64,000 nucleotides of DNA from Bacillota bacterium. Its GTDB lineage: Bacteria; Bacillota; Clostridia; Lachnospirales; Lachnospiraceae. Made by a program: the position numbers and the translations under genes. Positions 53,992-62,324 of the stretch are shown piece after piece (position 1 is the stretch's first letter; each line of letters begins with the position of its first letter). The notes beneath the pieces are model-generated. The model was not told the DNA's origin. It made no database searches and saw only the letters and a list, made by a program, of their open reading frames with translations. The DNA lies in contig JAEZLZ010000006.1 of NCBI GenBank assembly GCA_023415055.1, positions 50,096 through 114,095 of the forward strand, read 5' to 3'.

Positions 53992-54861
53992 ATGGGTTTT
54001 TTTAAAGATTTTAAAGAGGATTTATCGCAGGCAGTAAATGAATTATTGCCGGAGGAAGAAACGGGGAAAGAGGATGTACAGGAACAACTCGTGAATACGT
54101 TGGACTTAGAAGAAAATAATTCAGAAGAGGAAGCGGATAACGAGAAGATGAAGGAATGGCTGGAGGAATTTGTCAGCGAAGAGACTAAGAATATGGACAG
54201 TGATGACATTCCTATGGAGGACGAGCTTTCTGATGAACCGGAATTAACTGATTTAGAAGAAAATACATTAAACTTAGAGGAAGAAGAGGGCGAAAACATG
54301 GATGATAATGTGGATATTGAATTATTAGAGGCATTAAACGCTGATGAGGAAGCGGAGCTGGTCAGTGACACGAATGAAAGACAGGTGTCAAAATTGCGTT
54401 CCATGGCTGTAGCGAGTGATGATGATGTTACAGTAATCACGAAGGGAACCACAATTAACGGAAGTATCTCCTCTGACGGATCCTTAGAGGTTAACGGTAC
54501 GATAACCGGTGATGTGGAGTGTCTGGGCAAGTTATCCATTACAGGTAAAATTGTTGGTAACTCCTCCGCTGCTGAGGTTTATGTAAATACAGAGCGACTG
54601 GAAGGCTCCATTACCAGCGAGGGTAGTGTCAAGGTTGGCCTCGGTACCGTAATTATCGGTGATATCGTGGCTACTTCCGGTGTAATCGCAGGAGCGATTA
54701 AGGGTGAAGTTGACATAAATGGACCCATTGTTATTGATTCTACTGCAATCATTAAAGGTAATATTAAAGCCAAATCTGTACAGATTAATAATGGAGCTGT
54801 AATTGAGGGCTTCTGCTCCTTAAGCTACTCTCCTGTTGATGTTGATAATATCTTTGAATAG
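53992..54861 (+). CDS. Bactofilin-family cytoskeletal protein with acidic N-terminus
   Basis: Self-assembling beta-helical filament protein that can position cell-wall enzymes. The 289 residues have a very acidic, disordered N-terminal 140 residues (LEENNSEEEADNEK-like) and a C-terminal bactofilin core from about 145, with ISSDGSLEVNGTITGDVE, SITGKIVGN, VGLGTVIIGDIVA and KGNIKAKSVQIN repeats. Bactofilins near wall enzymes suggest a role in cell shape. It lies 27 bases after the deacetylase and before pyrH. Confidence 0.9.
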   Translation: MGFFKDFKEDLSQAVNELLPEEETGKEDVQEQLVNTLDLEENNSEEEADNEKMKEWLEEFVSEETKNMDSDDIPMEDELSDEPELTDLEENTLNLEEEEGENMDDNVDIELLEALNADEEAELVSDTNERQVSKLRSMAVASDDDVTVITKGTTINGSISSDGSLEVNGTITGDVECLGKLSITGKIVGNSSAAEVYVNTERLEGSITSEGSVKVGLGTVIIGDIVATSGVIAGAIKGEVDINGPIVIDSTAIIKGNIKAKSVQINNGAVIEGFCSLSYSPVDVDNIFE

Positions 54862-54995
54862 TTTTAATTTCAACATTTTGTTCTGGTAATACGGTATGTT
54901 TTGTGGTAAATTATTATAGAATGTTTTGAGTATGCTTTGAGCGGTACTTTCGCTGGCACAAAACGAACATTAAAGGAAGGCATGATAGGGATAAT

Positions 54996-55700
54996 ATGAA
55001 AGCATATGAAAGAGTTCTGCTTAAACTAAGCGGAGAAGCCTTAGCAGGCGATAAAAAGACCGGTTTCTGTGAGGAGACCTGTACTTTGGTTGCACAGCAG
55101 GTAAAGCAGCTAGTCGATGAGGGTATTCAGGTTAGTATTGTTATTGGGGGAGGCAATTTCTGGAGAGGGAGAACCAGCGAGACAATTGACCGTACAAAAG
55201 CAGACCAGATTGGAATGCTGGCAACGGTTATGAACTGTATCTATGTCTCCGAGATTTTTCGCCATGTGGGAATGAAGACAAAGGTATATACTCCCTTTGC
55301 CTGTGGCAGCATGACTGAGCTGTTCTCCAAGGATGATGTTACCGAATGCATGAAGCAGGGTGGAGTTGCCTTCTTAGCGGGTGGAACAGGACATCCCTAT
55401 TTCTCAACGGATACAGCGACCGTACTTCGCGCAGTGGAATTAGACTGTGACATCATATTAATGGCAAGAGCGGTGGACGGTGTATATGATAGCGATCCAA
55501 AGAAAAATCCAGAGGCAATAAAATTCAATGAAATTGCATTACAGGATGTCCTTGATAAAAAGCTTGGGGTAGTCGATATGACTGCTACTGTACTTTGTAT
55601 CGAGAATAGAATGCCAATTCTTTTATTTGGATTATCGGAAGAGGAGAGTATTGTCAAAGCAGCCAAGGGCTTATCCAACGGTACCAGAATGACAATATAA
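54996..55700 (+). CDS. pyrH: UMP kinase
   Basis: Phosphorylates UMP to UDP. The 234 residues begin YERVLLKLSGEALAG and contain VIGGGNFWRGR, AFLAGGTGHPYFSTDTAT and ARAVDGVYDSDPKKNP, all diagnostic. TTAAAGGAAGG precedes the start. In most Clostridia rpsB and tsf come before pyrH; here the bactofilin does. It is followed by frr. Confidence 0.97.
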   Translation: MKAYERVLLKLSGEALAGDKKTGFCEETCTLVAQQVKQLVDEGIQVSIVIGGGNFWRGRTSETIDRTKADQIGMLATVMNCIYVSEIFRHVGMKTKVYTPFACGSMTELFSKDDVTECMKQGGVAFLAGGTGHPYFSTDTATVLRAVELDCDIILMARAVDGVYDSDPKKNPEAIKFNEIALQDVLDKKLGVVDMTATVLCIENRMPILLFGLSEEESIVKAAKGLSNGTRMTI

Positions 55701-55731
55701 TATAACAATTTATTTTAATGGAGGGATGAAA

Positions 55732-56286
55732 ATGGATGCAAAGCTGGAACAATTTGGCTCAAAAATGATTAAAACGGTGGAGACATTAAGGGAAGAGTAT
55801 TCTACAATTCGTGCGGGCAGAGCAAATCCTCATCTTTTAGATAAACTTAGAGTGGATTATTATGGACAGCCTTCCTCATTACAGTCCGTAGCGAATATTT
55901 CCGTGCCCGAGGCAAGAGTTATTCAGATTCAGCCATGGGAAAGTAAACTTATCCGTGAGATTGAGAAGGCAATAATCAATTCTGACTTGGGTCTGACACC
56001 GAGCAATGACGGTAAGATTATTCGTCTTGTATTTCCTGAGCTTACTGAGGAAAGAAGAAAAGAATTAGTAAAGGATATTAAGAAAAAGGCCGAGAACGCT
56101 AAGGTTGCGATCAGAAATATCAGAAGAGATGCAAACGAGATGTTCAAGAAGCAGAATAAAGCCAGTGAGATCTCCGAGGATGAATTTAAGCTTCTTGAGG
56201 ACAGTGTACAAAAGCTTACCGATCATTATATCACAGAAATTGATCGAGTGATGGAAGATAAATCAAAGGAAATTCTTACAGTTTAA
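55732..56286 (+). CDS. frr: Ribosome recycling factor
   Basis: Splits the ribosome after termination together with EF-G. ATG at 55732 has GGAGG 7 bases upstream; an ATG two codons earlier overlaps the spacing. The 184 residues contain IRAGRANPHLLDKLRVDYYG, PLxSVANISVPEARVIQIQPW and NDGKIIRLVFPELTEERR. Standard neighbour of pyrH and uppS. Confidence 0.97.
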   Translation: MDAKLEQFGSKMIKTVETLREEYSTIRAGRANPHLLDKLRVDYYGQPSSLQSVANISVPEARVIQIQPWESKLIREIEKAIINSDLGLTPSNDGKIIRLVFPELTEERRKELVKDIKKKAENAKVAIRNIRRDANEMFKKQNKASEISEDEFKLLEDSVQKLTDHYITEIDRVMEDKSKEILTV

Positions 56287-56336
56287 TTTATTTAAAGAAA
56301 TATTATTTGAGGTATAATATATTGATTTGGATTTTG

Positions 56337-56404
56337 GGGTGTTTCAAAAGTTTTATTCATGGCAAGTGAATTGAGGATGAATAAAGTCTTCTTTTGAGAC
56401 ACCC
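56337..56404 (+). promoter_or_regulatory. Long intercistronic hairpin before uppS
   Basis: GGGTGTTTCAAAAG and TTTATTCAT (from 56337) pair with ATGAATAAAG and CTTTTGAGACACCC (to 56404). It ends 20 bases before the uppS start. Without a T-run it is more likely a processing or stabilising structure than a terminator. Confidence 0.65.
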
Positions 56405-56424
56405 TTATTAATAGGAGAAAATAG

Positions 56425-57141
56425 ATGCAGGAAAATGGGTTGAATGTACCGAAGCATGTAGCAATCATAATGGATGGTAACGGCCGTTGGGCAAAGATGA
56501 AGAAAATGCCCAGAAATTATGGTCATACCCAGGGAAGTAAAAACGTGGAGAAAATCTGCGAAGAAGCTTATAAAATGGGGATCGAATATCTTACGGTATA
56601 TGCATTTTCTACAGAAAATTGGGTAAGGCCACAGGAAGAAGTGCAGGCCCTTATGAAGCTGCTTCGGACCTATCTGGAAACAAGTATTAAGACGAGTGCA
56701 AAGAACAATATGCGTGTTCGTATCATTGGAGATATCTCTAAATTATCGGAGGATTTAAGAAAAAGCATTGCAGCATTGGAGGAAGCCTCAAGGGATAATA
56801 CGGGGCTGAATTTTCAGGTTGCAATTAATTACGGTGGCCGAGATGAGCTGCTGCGTGCAGTAAAGGCTCTGGCTACGGATGTAAAAGCGAATATTACAGA
56901 AATTGATCAGATAGATGAAAAGCTTATTGAAAAATACCTGGATACAAAGGGAATTCCGGATCCGGATCTACTCATACGTACCAGTGGCGAACAGAGGCTT
57001 TCGAATTTCCTTCTCTGGCAGTCAGCCTATACGGAGTTTTATTTTTCAGAGGTATTATGGCCGGATTTTGATAAAAAGGAATTAATCAAAGCGGTGGAAT
57101 ATTACAGCAGAAGAACCAGAAAATTTGGCGGTTTATCATAG
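56425..57141 (+). CDS. uppS: Undecaprenyl diphosphate synthase
   Basis: Makes the C55 lipid carrier for cell wall and polysaccharide synthesis by cis addition of isoprene units. The 238 residues have HVAIIMDGNGRWAKM with the catalytic Asp, the STENWVRP motif, INYGGRDEL and DLLIRTSGEQRLSNFLLWQSAYTE split over the C-terminal signature. AGGAG precedes the start. Followed by cdsA as usual. Confidence 0.97.
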   Translation: MQENGLNVPKHVAIIMDGNGRWAKMKKMPRNYGHTQGSKNVEKICEEAYKMGIEYLTVYAFSTENWVRPQEEVQALMKLLRTYLETSIKTSAKNNMRVRIIGDISKLSEDLRKSIAALEEASRDNTGLNFQVAINYGGRDELLRAVKALATDVKANITEIDQIDEKLIEKYLDTKGIPDPDLLIRTSGEQRLSNFLLWQSAYTEFYFSEVLWPDFDKKELIKAVEYYSRRTRKFGGLS

Positions 57142-57250
57142 ACCTTCATACACATATTATTGATAGGTAAAGGACTTCTTTAACCAGGATAAGACGTCAA
57201 TGAAGTGGAATATATTGGATGCGGCGCTCAAGCGGCACGGGAGGATATGG

Positions 57251-58048
57251 ATGTTTAGGACAAGATTAATCAGTGGAATTGTATTATTAGCTATTACGAT
57301 TGCTGTTGTAATTCTGGGAGGCAATGTGCTTTTCGGAGTTCTGTTAGTGATCTCAATGATCGGCTTATATGAGCTATATAAGATTGTCAATGTTCATCTG
57401 GCCATTCCCGGTATACTCGGATATCTTTCTTGTCTTGGTTATTATATTCTCCTGTATCTTGGTTTGACTGAGTACCAGCTGATGCTCTTCATTATATTCT
57501 TAATGCTTTTGATGTTTGCCTATGTATTTGGCTTTCCGAAATATCAGACCGAACAGATCGCGGTTTCCTTCTTCGGGCTCTTCTATGTCAGTATTATGCT
57601 AAGCTACATATATCAGGTTCGTATTCTGGAGGAGGGCGTGTGGATTATCTGGTTGATATTTATCGGTGCCTGGGGTTCCGATACCTGTGCTTATGTAGTC
57701 GGTGTCCTTTTTGGAAAGCATAAATTTGCACCAAAGCTAAGTCCCAAAAAATCGCTGGAGGGCTGTGTCGGCGGTATTGTCGGTGCAGCATTAATCGGCC
57801 TTCTCTATGCAACGATGATCGGAGGACACCTGAAGGAATTTAAGAATCCTCAGTTAATCTTTGCAATTATCGGTGCGGCCTCCAGTATTATTTCTCAGAT
57901 AGGCGATTTGGCAGCCTCAGCAATTAAGCGAAATCATGAGATCAAGGATTATGGCTCCTTAATTCCGGGCCATGGCGGCATTTTAGATCGCTTTGACAGT
58001 ATTATTTTTACGGCTCCGATTGTGTATTATTTGGCTACGATGCTTTAG
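57251..58048 (+). CDS. cdsA: Phosphatidate cytidylyltransferase
   Basis: Makes CDP-diacylglycerol for phospholipid synthesis in the membrane. ATG at 57251 follows GGAGG; a frame open 17 codons further back has no site. The 265 residues have about eight membrane segments and the signature SPKKSLEGCVGG and KDYGSLIPGHGGILDRFDS. Standard order after uppS, but the usual close spacing to dxr is broken by a structured element. Confidence 0.96.
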   Translation: MFRTRLISGIVLLAITIAVVILGGNVLFGVLLVISMIGLYELYKIVNVHLAIPGILGYLSCLGYYILLYLGLTEYQLMLFIIFLMLLMFAYVFGFPKYQTEQIAVSFFGLFYVSIMLSYIYQVRILEEGVWIIWLIFIGAWGSDTCAYVVGVLFGKHKFAPKLSPKKSLEGCVGGIVGAALIGLLYATMIGGHLKEFKNPQLIFAIIGAASSIISQIGDLAASAIKRNHEIKDYGSLIPGHGGILDRFDSIIFTAPIVYYLATML

Positions 58049-58061
58049 GATAAGTTGGCTT

Positions 58062-58309
58062 TATCATTTTTGAAGAGGGAAAGGCAATGATGCTTGTAAT
58101 CGAGTGTAAGATATGAGTTTTTGCTTGTCTTTCCCTTCTGTCGGGATGCTTTTTACAAGCCTCAGAACAATAATCACGCTGTCCATTGGAACAGCATGAT
58201 TATTTGAGTCTTGACAAAGCATAATCCCCTCAGTCGGTCGATCTGCGCAAAAATCACACCCAACACTCGATTACAAGCGTATCAATACTTTTTGGCTTCA
58301 AAAATGATA
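58062..58309. repeat. Structured intergenic element, copy 2 (long form)
   Basis: A 248-base element between cdsA and dxr. The outer arms TATCATTTTTGAAG (58062-58075) and CTTCAAAAATGATA (58296-58309) are perfectly complementary, as are inner arms GCTTGTAATCGAGTGT (58092-58107) and ACACTCGATTACAAGC (58263-58278). Inside are hairpins GCTTGT/ACAAGC (58123-58160) and AATAATCA-GCTGT/ACAGC-TGATTATT (58169-58204). Core blocks at 58124-58147 and 58234-58262 match copy 1 at 7.6 kb. The remaining 275 bases to dxr hold no supported gene. Confidence 0.75.
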
Positions 58310-58584
58310 TAGCAGACTACGATAAATATAATTTGTTAGAGCATCTGAGACGTTTTTGATAAGAGATAGCTAGGCGGATATAAGAATAATACCATCGTAA
58401 ATAAGAGTTGGTTATGTGTTATGATACGGTGTTTGATATAGACGGAGAACTAGATAAAGAGGTTAAGTTATATTGTTTTATTTCTTGGGTATTTATTAAA
58501 GTTTTGTGGATTATTTGTATTTGTTGACGGAATGGAGTATAGTATAGATAAGCTGTCATAAGGCAGCGATTTGGAGGACTTGGA

Positions 58585-59742
58585 ATGAAACGGATTGGGA
58601 TTCTCGGTTCTACGGGTTCCATTGGAACCCAGACCTTGGACATAGTAAGAGAGAAGCAGGACATAAAGGTTACTGCTCTGGCAGTTGATCGTAATATAGA
58701 GCAATTGGAGGAACAGGTTCGTGAATTTATGCCGAACCTTGTTTGCGTATATCAGGAAGATAGTGCAAAGCTTTTAAGAGATAGAATCAGAGAGCTGCCG
58801 GTAAAGGTTGTAACCGGAATGGAGGGCTTAATGGAGTGTGCCGCAGAAGCAGAGTCTGAGACCGTAGTAACTGCAATGGTAGGTATGATTGGAATACAGC
58901 CCACGATTGAAGCAATCAAAGCCGGTAAGGACATCGCACTGGCCAATAAAGAAACCTTAGTAACTGCCGGACACATTATAATGCCTTTGATTAAGGAAAA
59001 GGGTGTGTCCTTACTTCCTGTGGATAGCGAACATTCTGCAATATTTCAATCGTTAAATGGGGAAGATAAGAAGAAGGCTCACCGTATTCTTTTAACAGCC
59101 TCCGGTGGACCATTCCGCGGTAGAAAAACAGAGGAATTAAAGAATATTTCTCCTAAGGATGCCCTAAAGCATCCCAATTGGGCTATGGGACAAAAGATTA
59201 CCATCGATTCTGCAACTATGGTAAATAAGGGTCTGGAGGTTATGGAAGCTGCCTGGCTGTTTGATATGGAGCTGAAGGATATCCAGGTGGTTGTTCACCC
59301 GCAGAGTATCATCCATTCCATGGTAGAATACATTGATGGAAGTGTTATTGCACAACTGGGTATTCCGGATATGAAGCTACCGATCCAATATGCCTTATAT
59401 TATCCTACCCGCAAACCCTTACTACAGGGTGAAAGGGTTGATTTTTTTCAGCTTAAACAGCTTACCTTCGAGGAGCCGGATATGAATACCTTCTTTGGGC
59501 TTCGATTGGCCTATACGGCCGGAGACCTTGGTGGAAGTATGCCGACGGTATATAATGCGGCCAATGAATGGGCGGTGACAGAGTTTCTGAAGGGAAATAT
59601 CGAGTTTTTGATGATTCCTACATTAATCGAGAAGGCCATGCAACGGCATAAATTGATCAGCAACCCTACTCTAAAAGAAATTCTGAACACAGAACAAGAG
59701 ACATATGATTTTGTAAGAGGCTTTACAAGATCCGAACTCTGA
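58585..59742 (+). CDS. dxr: 1-deoxy-D-xylulose 5-phosphate reductoisomerase
   Basis: Second step of the MEP isoprenoid pathway, using NADPH. The 385 residues have the NADPH-binding GSTGSIGTQTLDIV, the metal/substrate region DSEHSAIFQSL, ASGGPFRGR, MVNKGLEVMEAAWLF and HPQSIIHSMVEY. GGAGG precedes the ATG. Followed by rseP and ispG. Confidence 0.97.
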   Translation: MKRIGILGSTGSIGTQTLDIVREKQDIKVTALAVDRNIEQLEEQVREFMPNLVCVYQEDSAKLLRDRIRELPVKVVTGMEGLMECAAEAESETVVTAMVGMIGIQPTIEAIKAGKDIALANKETLVTAGHIIMPLIKEKGVSLLPVDSEHSAIFQSLNGEDKKKAHRILLTASGGPFRGRKTEELKNISPKDALKHPNWAMGQKITIDSATMVNKGLEVMEAAWLFDMELKDIQVVVHPQSIIHSMVEYIDGSVIAQLGIPDMKLPIQYALYYPTRKPLLQGERVDFFQLKQLTFEEPDMNTFFGLRLAYTAGDLGGSMPTVYNAANEWAVTEFLKGNIEFLMIPTLIEKAMQRHKLISNPTLKEILNTEQETYDFVRGFTRSEL

Positions 59743-59815
59743 TGGATGACAGATCATAGGACTAGATCTAGGATTTACATCAGTGCTTCGGGGATGGGAA
59801 AGGATTGAATTATTT

Positions 59816-61108
59816 ATGAATATAATTGTAGCTGTATTAATATTAGGTGTTATCGTAATTATCCATGAGCTTGGTCACTTTCTACTTGCGAAGGCAAATG
59901 GAATTACAGTAACAGAATTTTCCGTTGGTATGGGACCCAGAATAGCAAGCTTTGTGCATAAGGGAACCAGATATTCTCTTAAGCTTTTGCCCTTTGGCGG
60001 CTCCTGTATGATGCTAGGGGAGGATGATAGCGTCGAGGATGAAGGCGCCTTTGGTAAAAAGGGGGTATGGGCAAGATTTTCAGTAATTTTTGCCGGTGCT
60101 TTCTTTAATTTTATACTGGCCTTCGTACTCGCATTAATCGTTCTTGGTGATGTCGGTGTTGATAAGCCCTATATCGAGAAGGTGAACGAGGGTAGTCCGG
60201 TCGAAGTAAGCGGCTTGATGAAGAATGACTTGATTACAGAGATCAATGGTTCTGTAATCCATTTTTCGAGAGATATTCAGTATTATTTTTATTTTAATCA
60301 GTTATCCGAGGAGCCGATTGAAATAAAAGTTCTTCGGAACGGAGAGGAAATAACCAAGACTGTAACTCCGACCTGGTATGATGATTACAAATTGGGCTGT
60401 ACCTATACCTCTACAAAGCCGACGGCAGAACTAGAGGAGGTTGTGGAAGGATATCCCCTGGCTCAGGCCGGTGTAAAGAAGGGGGATGTTATCGTTGGAA
60501 TTAATGGCGTGACCATTCAAACCGGCAGGGAGCTGGCAGATTATTTGGAGAATAACCCCCTAACGGAGGAAGCGATTACACTGACTTATTTAAGAGACGG
60601 TCAGGAGAATAAGATTACGGTCAATCCGAAGCTGGTAAAAAGCGGCTATGATCTGGGCTGGAATGTTAATCCTTACCGTGAGAAGGTGAGTGCATTCGAG
60701 GCAGTAAAATATAGCTTCTATGAGCTAAAGCTTAATATCGTAAACACGATTAAGAGTGTCGGACATCTGATTGTTGGAAAAGTGAGTATGAAGGAGGTAT
60801 CCGGTCCCGTCGGTATTGTCAACGTGGTAGGTGATATCGTATCAGAATCAGAGGATTATGGTATTCGTGCCACCTTACTCTCCCTTGCCCAATTTAGTAT
60901 ATTGCTCAGCGCTAATTTAGGTGTTATGAACCTGCTTCCTCTTCCTGCACTGGACGGTGGAAGGATTGTATTTATTCTCATTGAGGCAATCCGAAGAAAA
61001 CCGGTTCCTAAGGAGAAAGAGGCTGTGGTTCATCTGGTGGGCATGGCATTACTTATGCTTTTGATGGTATTTGTATTGTTTAATGACATCCGCAATATAT
61101 TTCAGTAA
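59816..61108 (+). CDS. rseP: Site-2 protease RseP
   Basis: Intramembrane zinc protease that cuts membrane-bound regulators. ATG at 59816 gives MNIIVAVLILGVIVIIHELGHF, the normal start. The 430 residues show HELGH in the first membrane segment, a PDZ domain near residues 190-270 (GYPLAQAGVKKGDVIVGING), and the second active-site motif LLPLPALDGGR. Standard location between dxr and ispG. Confidence 0.95.
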   Translation: MNIIVAVLILGVIVIIHELGHFLLAKANGITVTEFSVGMGPRIASFVHKGTRYSLKLLPFGGSCMMLGEDDSVEDEGAFGKKGVWARFSVIFAGAFFNFILAFVLALIVLGDVGVDKPYIEKVNEGSPVEVSGLMKNDLITEINGSVIHFSRDIQYYFYFNQLSEEPIEIKVLRNGEEITKTVTPTWYDDYKLGCTYTSTKPTAELEEVVEGYPLAQAGVKKGDVIVGINGVTIQTGRELADYLENNPLTEEAITLTYLRDGQENKITVNPKLVKSGYDLGWNVNPYREKVSAFEAVKYSFYELKLNIVNTIKSVGHLIVGKVSMKEVSGPVGIVNVVGDIVSESEDYGIRATLLSLAQFSILLSANLGVMNLLPLPALDGGRIVFILIEAIRRKPVPKEKEAVVHLVGMALLMLLMVFVLFNDIRNIFQ

Positions 61109-61200
61109 ATTTGATTAAGTAACAAGCTTTCGAATGTTTCCCATAGGACCTTATATGATATGGAACATTGAGCGGTGTCTGTACGAAAGGTGGTAAAGCT

Positions 61201-62262
61201 ATGTACCGTGAAAAGACAAAGGTAATACAGATTGGTAATCGGGTAATTGGTGGTGGCAACCCGATCCTAATTCAATCGATGACGAATACAAGAACGGAAG
61301 ATATTAAGGCTACAGTGGATCAGATCAATCGGTTAGCAAAAGCCGGTTGTGACATAATCCGTTGTACGGTCCCCAGAATGGAGGCGGCGGAAGCCTTTCA
61401 GGAGATAAAGAAGCAGATAACGATACCTCTCGTAGCGGATATTCATTTTGATTATCGCTTGGCCATTGCTGCTATGGAGAAGGGAGCGGATAAGATTCGT
61501 ATTAATCCCGGGAATATCGGAAGTGATGAAAAGCTAAGAGCAGTTGTAAAGGTAGCCAAGGAGAGGAATATTCCAATTCGCGTTGGTGTAAATAGTGGTT
61601 CTCTTGAGAAGGAAATTATCGCAAAATACGGGAAGGTTACAGCTAGAGGCCTTGTGGACAGTGCTTTGGATAAGGTAAAACGGATAGAGGATATGGATTA
61701 TGATCAGCTGGTAATCAGCATCAAATCCTCGGATGTGTTAATGTGTGTGCAGGCACATGAAATGATAGCACCACTTACAAGGTATCCCTTACATGTGGGT
61801 ATTACCGAGGCAGGGACAGTAAATGCAGGAAACATTAAGTCCGCCCTTGGTCTTGGCATGATTCTTTATCAGGGAATCGGGGATACTATCAGGGTATCTC
61901 TAACCGGTGATCCGGTGGAGGAGATTCATTCTGCCAAGCTGATTTTGAAGACCCTTGGATATCGAAAGGGTGGAGTTGAGGTGGTATCCTGTCCTACCTG
62001 TGGAAGAACCCAAATCAATCTGATAAAGCTGGCAACCCAAGTGGAAGAAATGGTAGCGGATATGGATCTGGATATCAAGGTTGCGGTAATGGGTTGTGCG
62101 GTCAATGGTCCGGGAGAAGCCAGAGAAGCAGATATCGGTATCGCAGGAGGCAGGGGAGAAGGTCTTATTATCAAAAAGGGTGAGCTTTTGCGAAAGGTTC
62201 CCGAGAATGAGCTATTAGTGGAATTACGAAAGGAATTGCTAAATTGGCATAACACGAATTAA
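61201..62262 (+). CDS. ispG: 4-hydroxy-3-methylbut-2-enyl diphosphate synthase
   Basis: Iron-sulfur enzyme of the late MEP pathway. ATG at 61201 follows AAAGGTGG. The 353 residues have NPILIQSMTNTRTEDI, GCDIIRCTVPRMEAA, RINPGNIG, VSCPTCGRTQ and GCAVNGPGEAREADIG; the cysteines of the last two hold the cluster. Follows rseP. Confidence 0.97.
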   Translation: MYREKTKVIQIGNRVIGGGNPILIQSMTNTRTEDIKATVDQINRLAKAGCDIIRCTVPRMEAAEAFQEIKKQITIPLVADIHFDYRLAIAAMEKGADKIRINPGNIGSDEKLRAVVKVAKERNIPIRVGVNSGSLEKEIIAKYGKVTARGLVDSALDKVKRIEDMDYDQLVISIKSSDVLMCVQAHEMIAPLTRYPLHVGITEAGTVNAGNIKSALGLGMILYQGIGDTIRVSLTGDPVEEIHSAKLILKTLGYRKGGVEVVSCPTCGRTQINLIKLATQVEEMVADMDLDIKVAVMGCAVNGPGEAREADIGIAGGRGEGLIIKKGELLRKVPENELLVELRKELLNWHNTN

Positions 62263-62324
62263 AAAAATGCATTGATTCGCATTATGAGGTAATTGAGCCA
62301 GAATGAGCAGGATGGAGATTAGCT

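Noticed and set aside
53985..54539. Long Ser-rich open frame on the minus strand opposite the bactofilin
   Set aside because: It mirrors the acidic GAA/GAG-rich head of the bactofilin gene; Ser/Phe richness is a by-product and there is no ribosome site.
58414..58530. Small 38-codon frame before dxr
   Set aside because: No ribosome site, odd composition and no similarity noticed.
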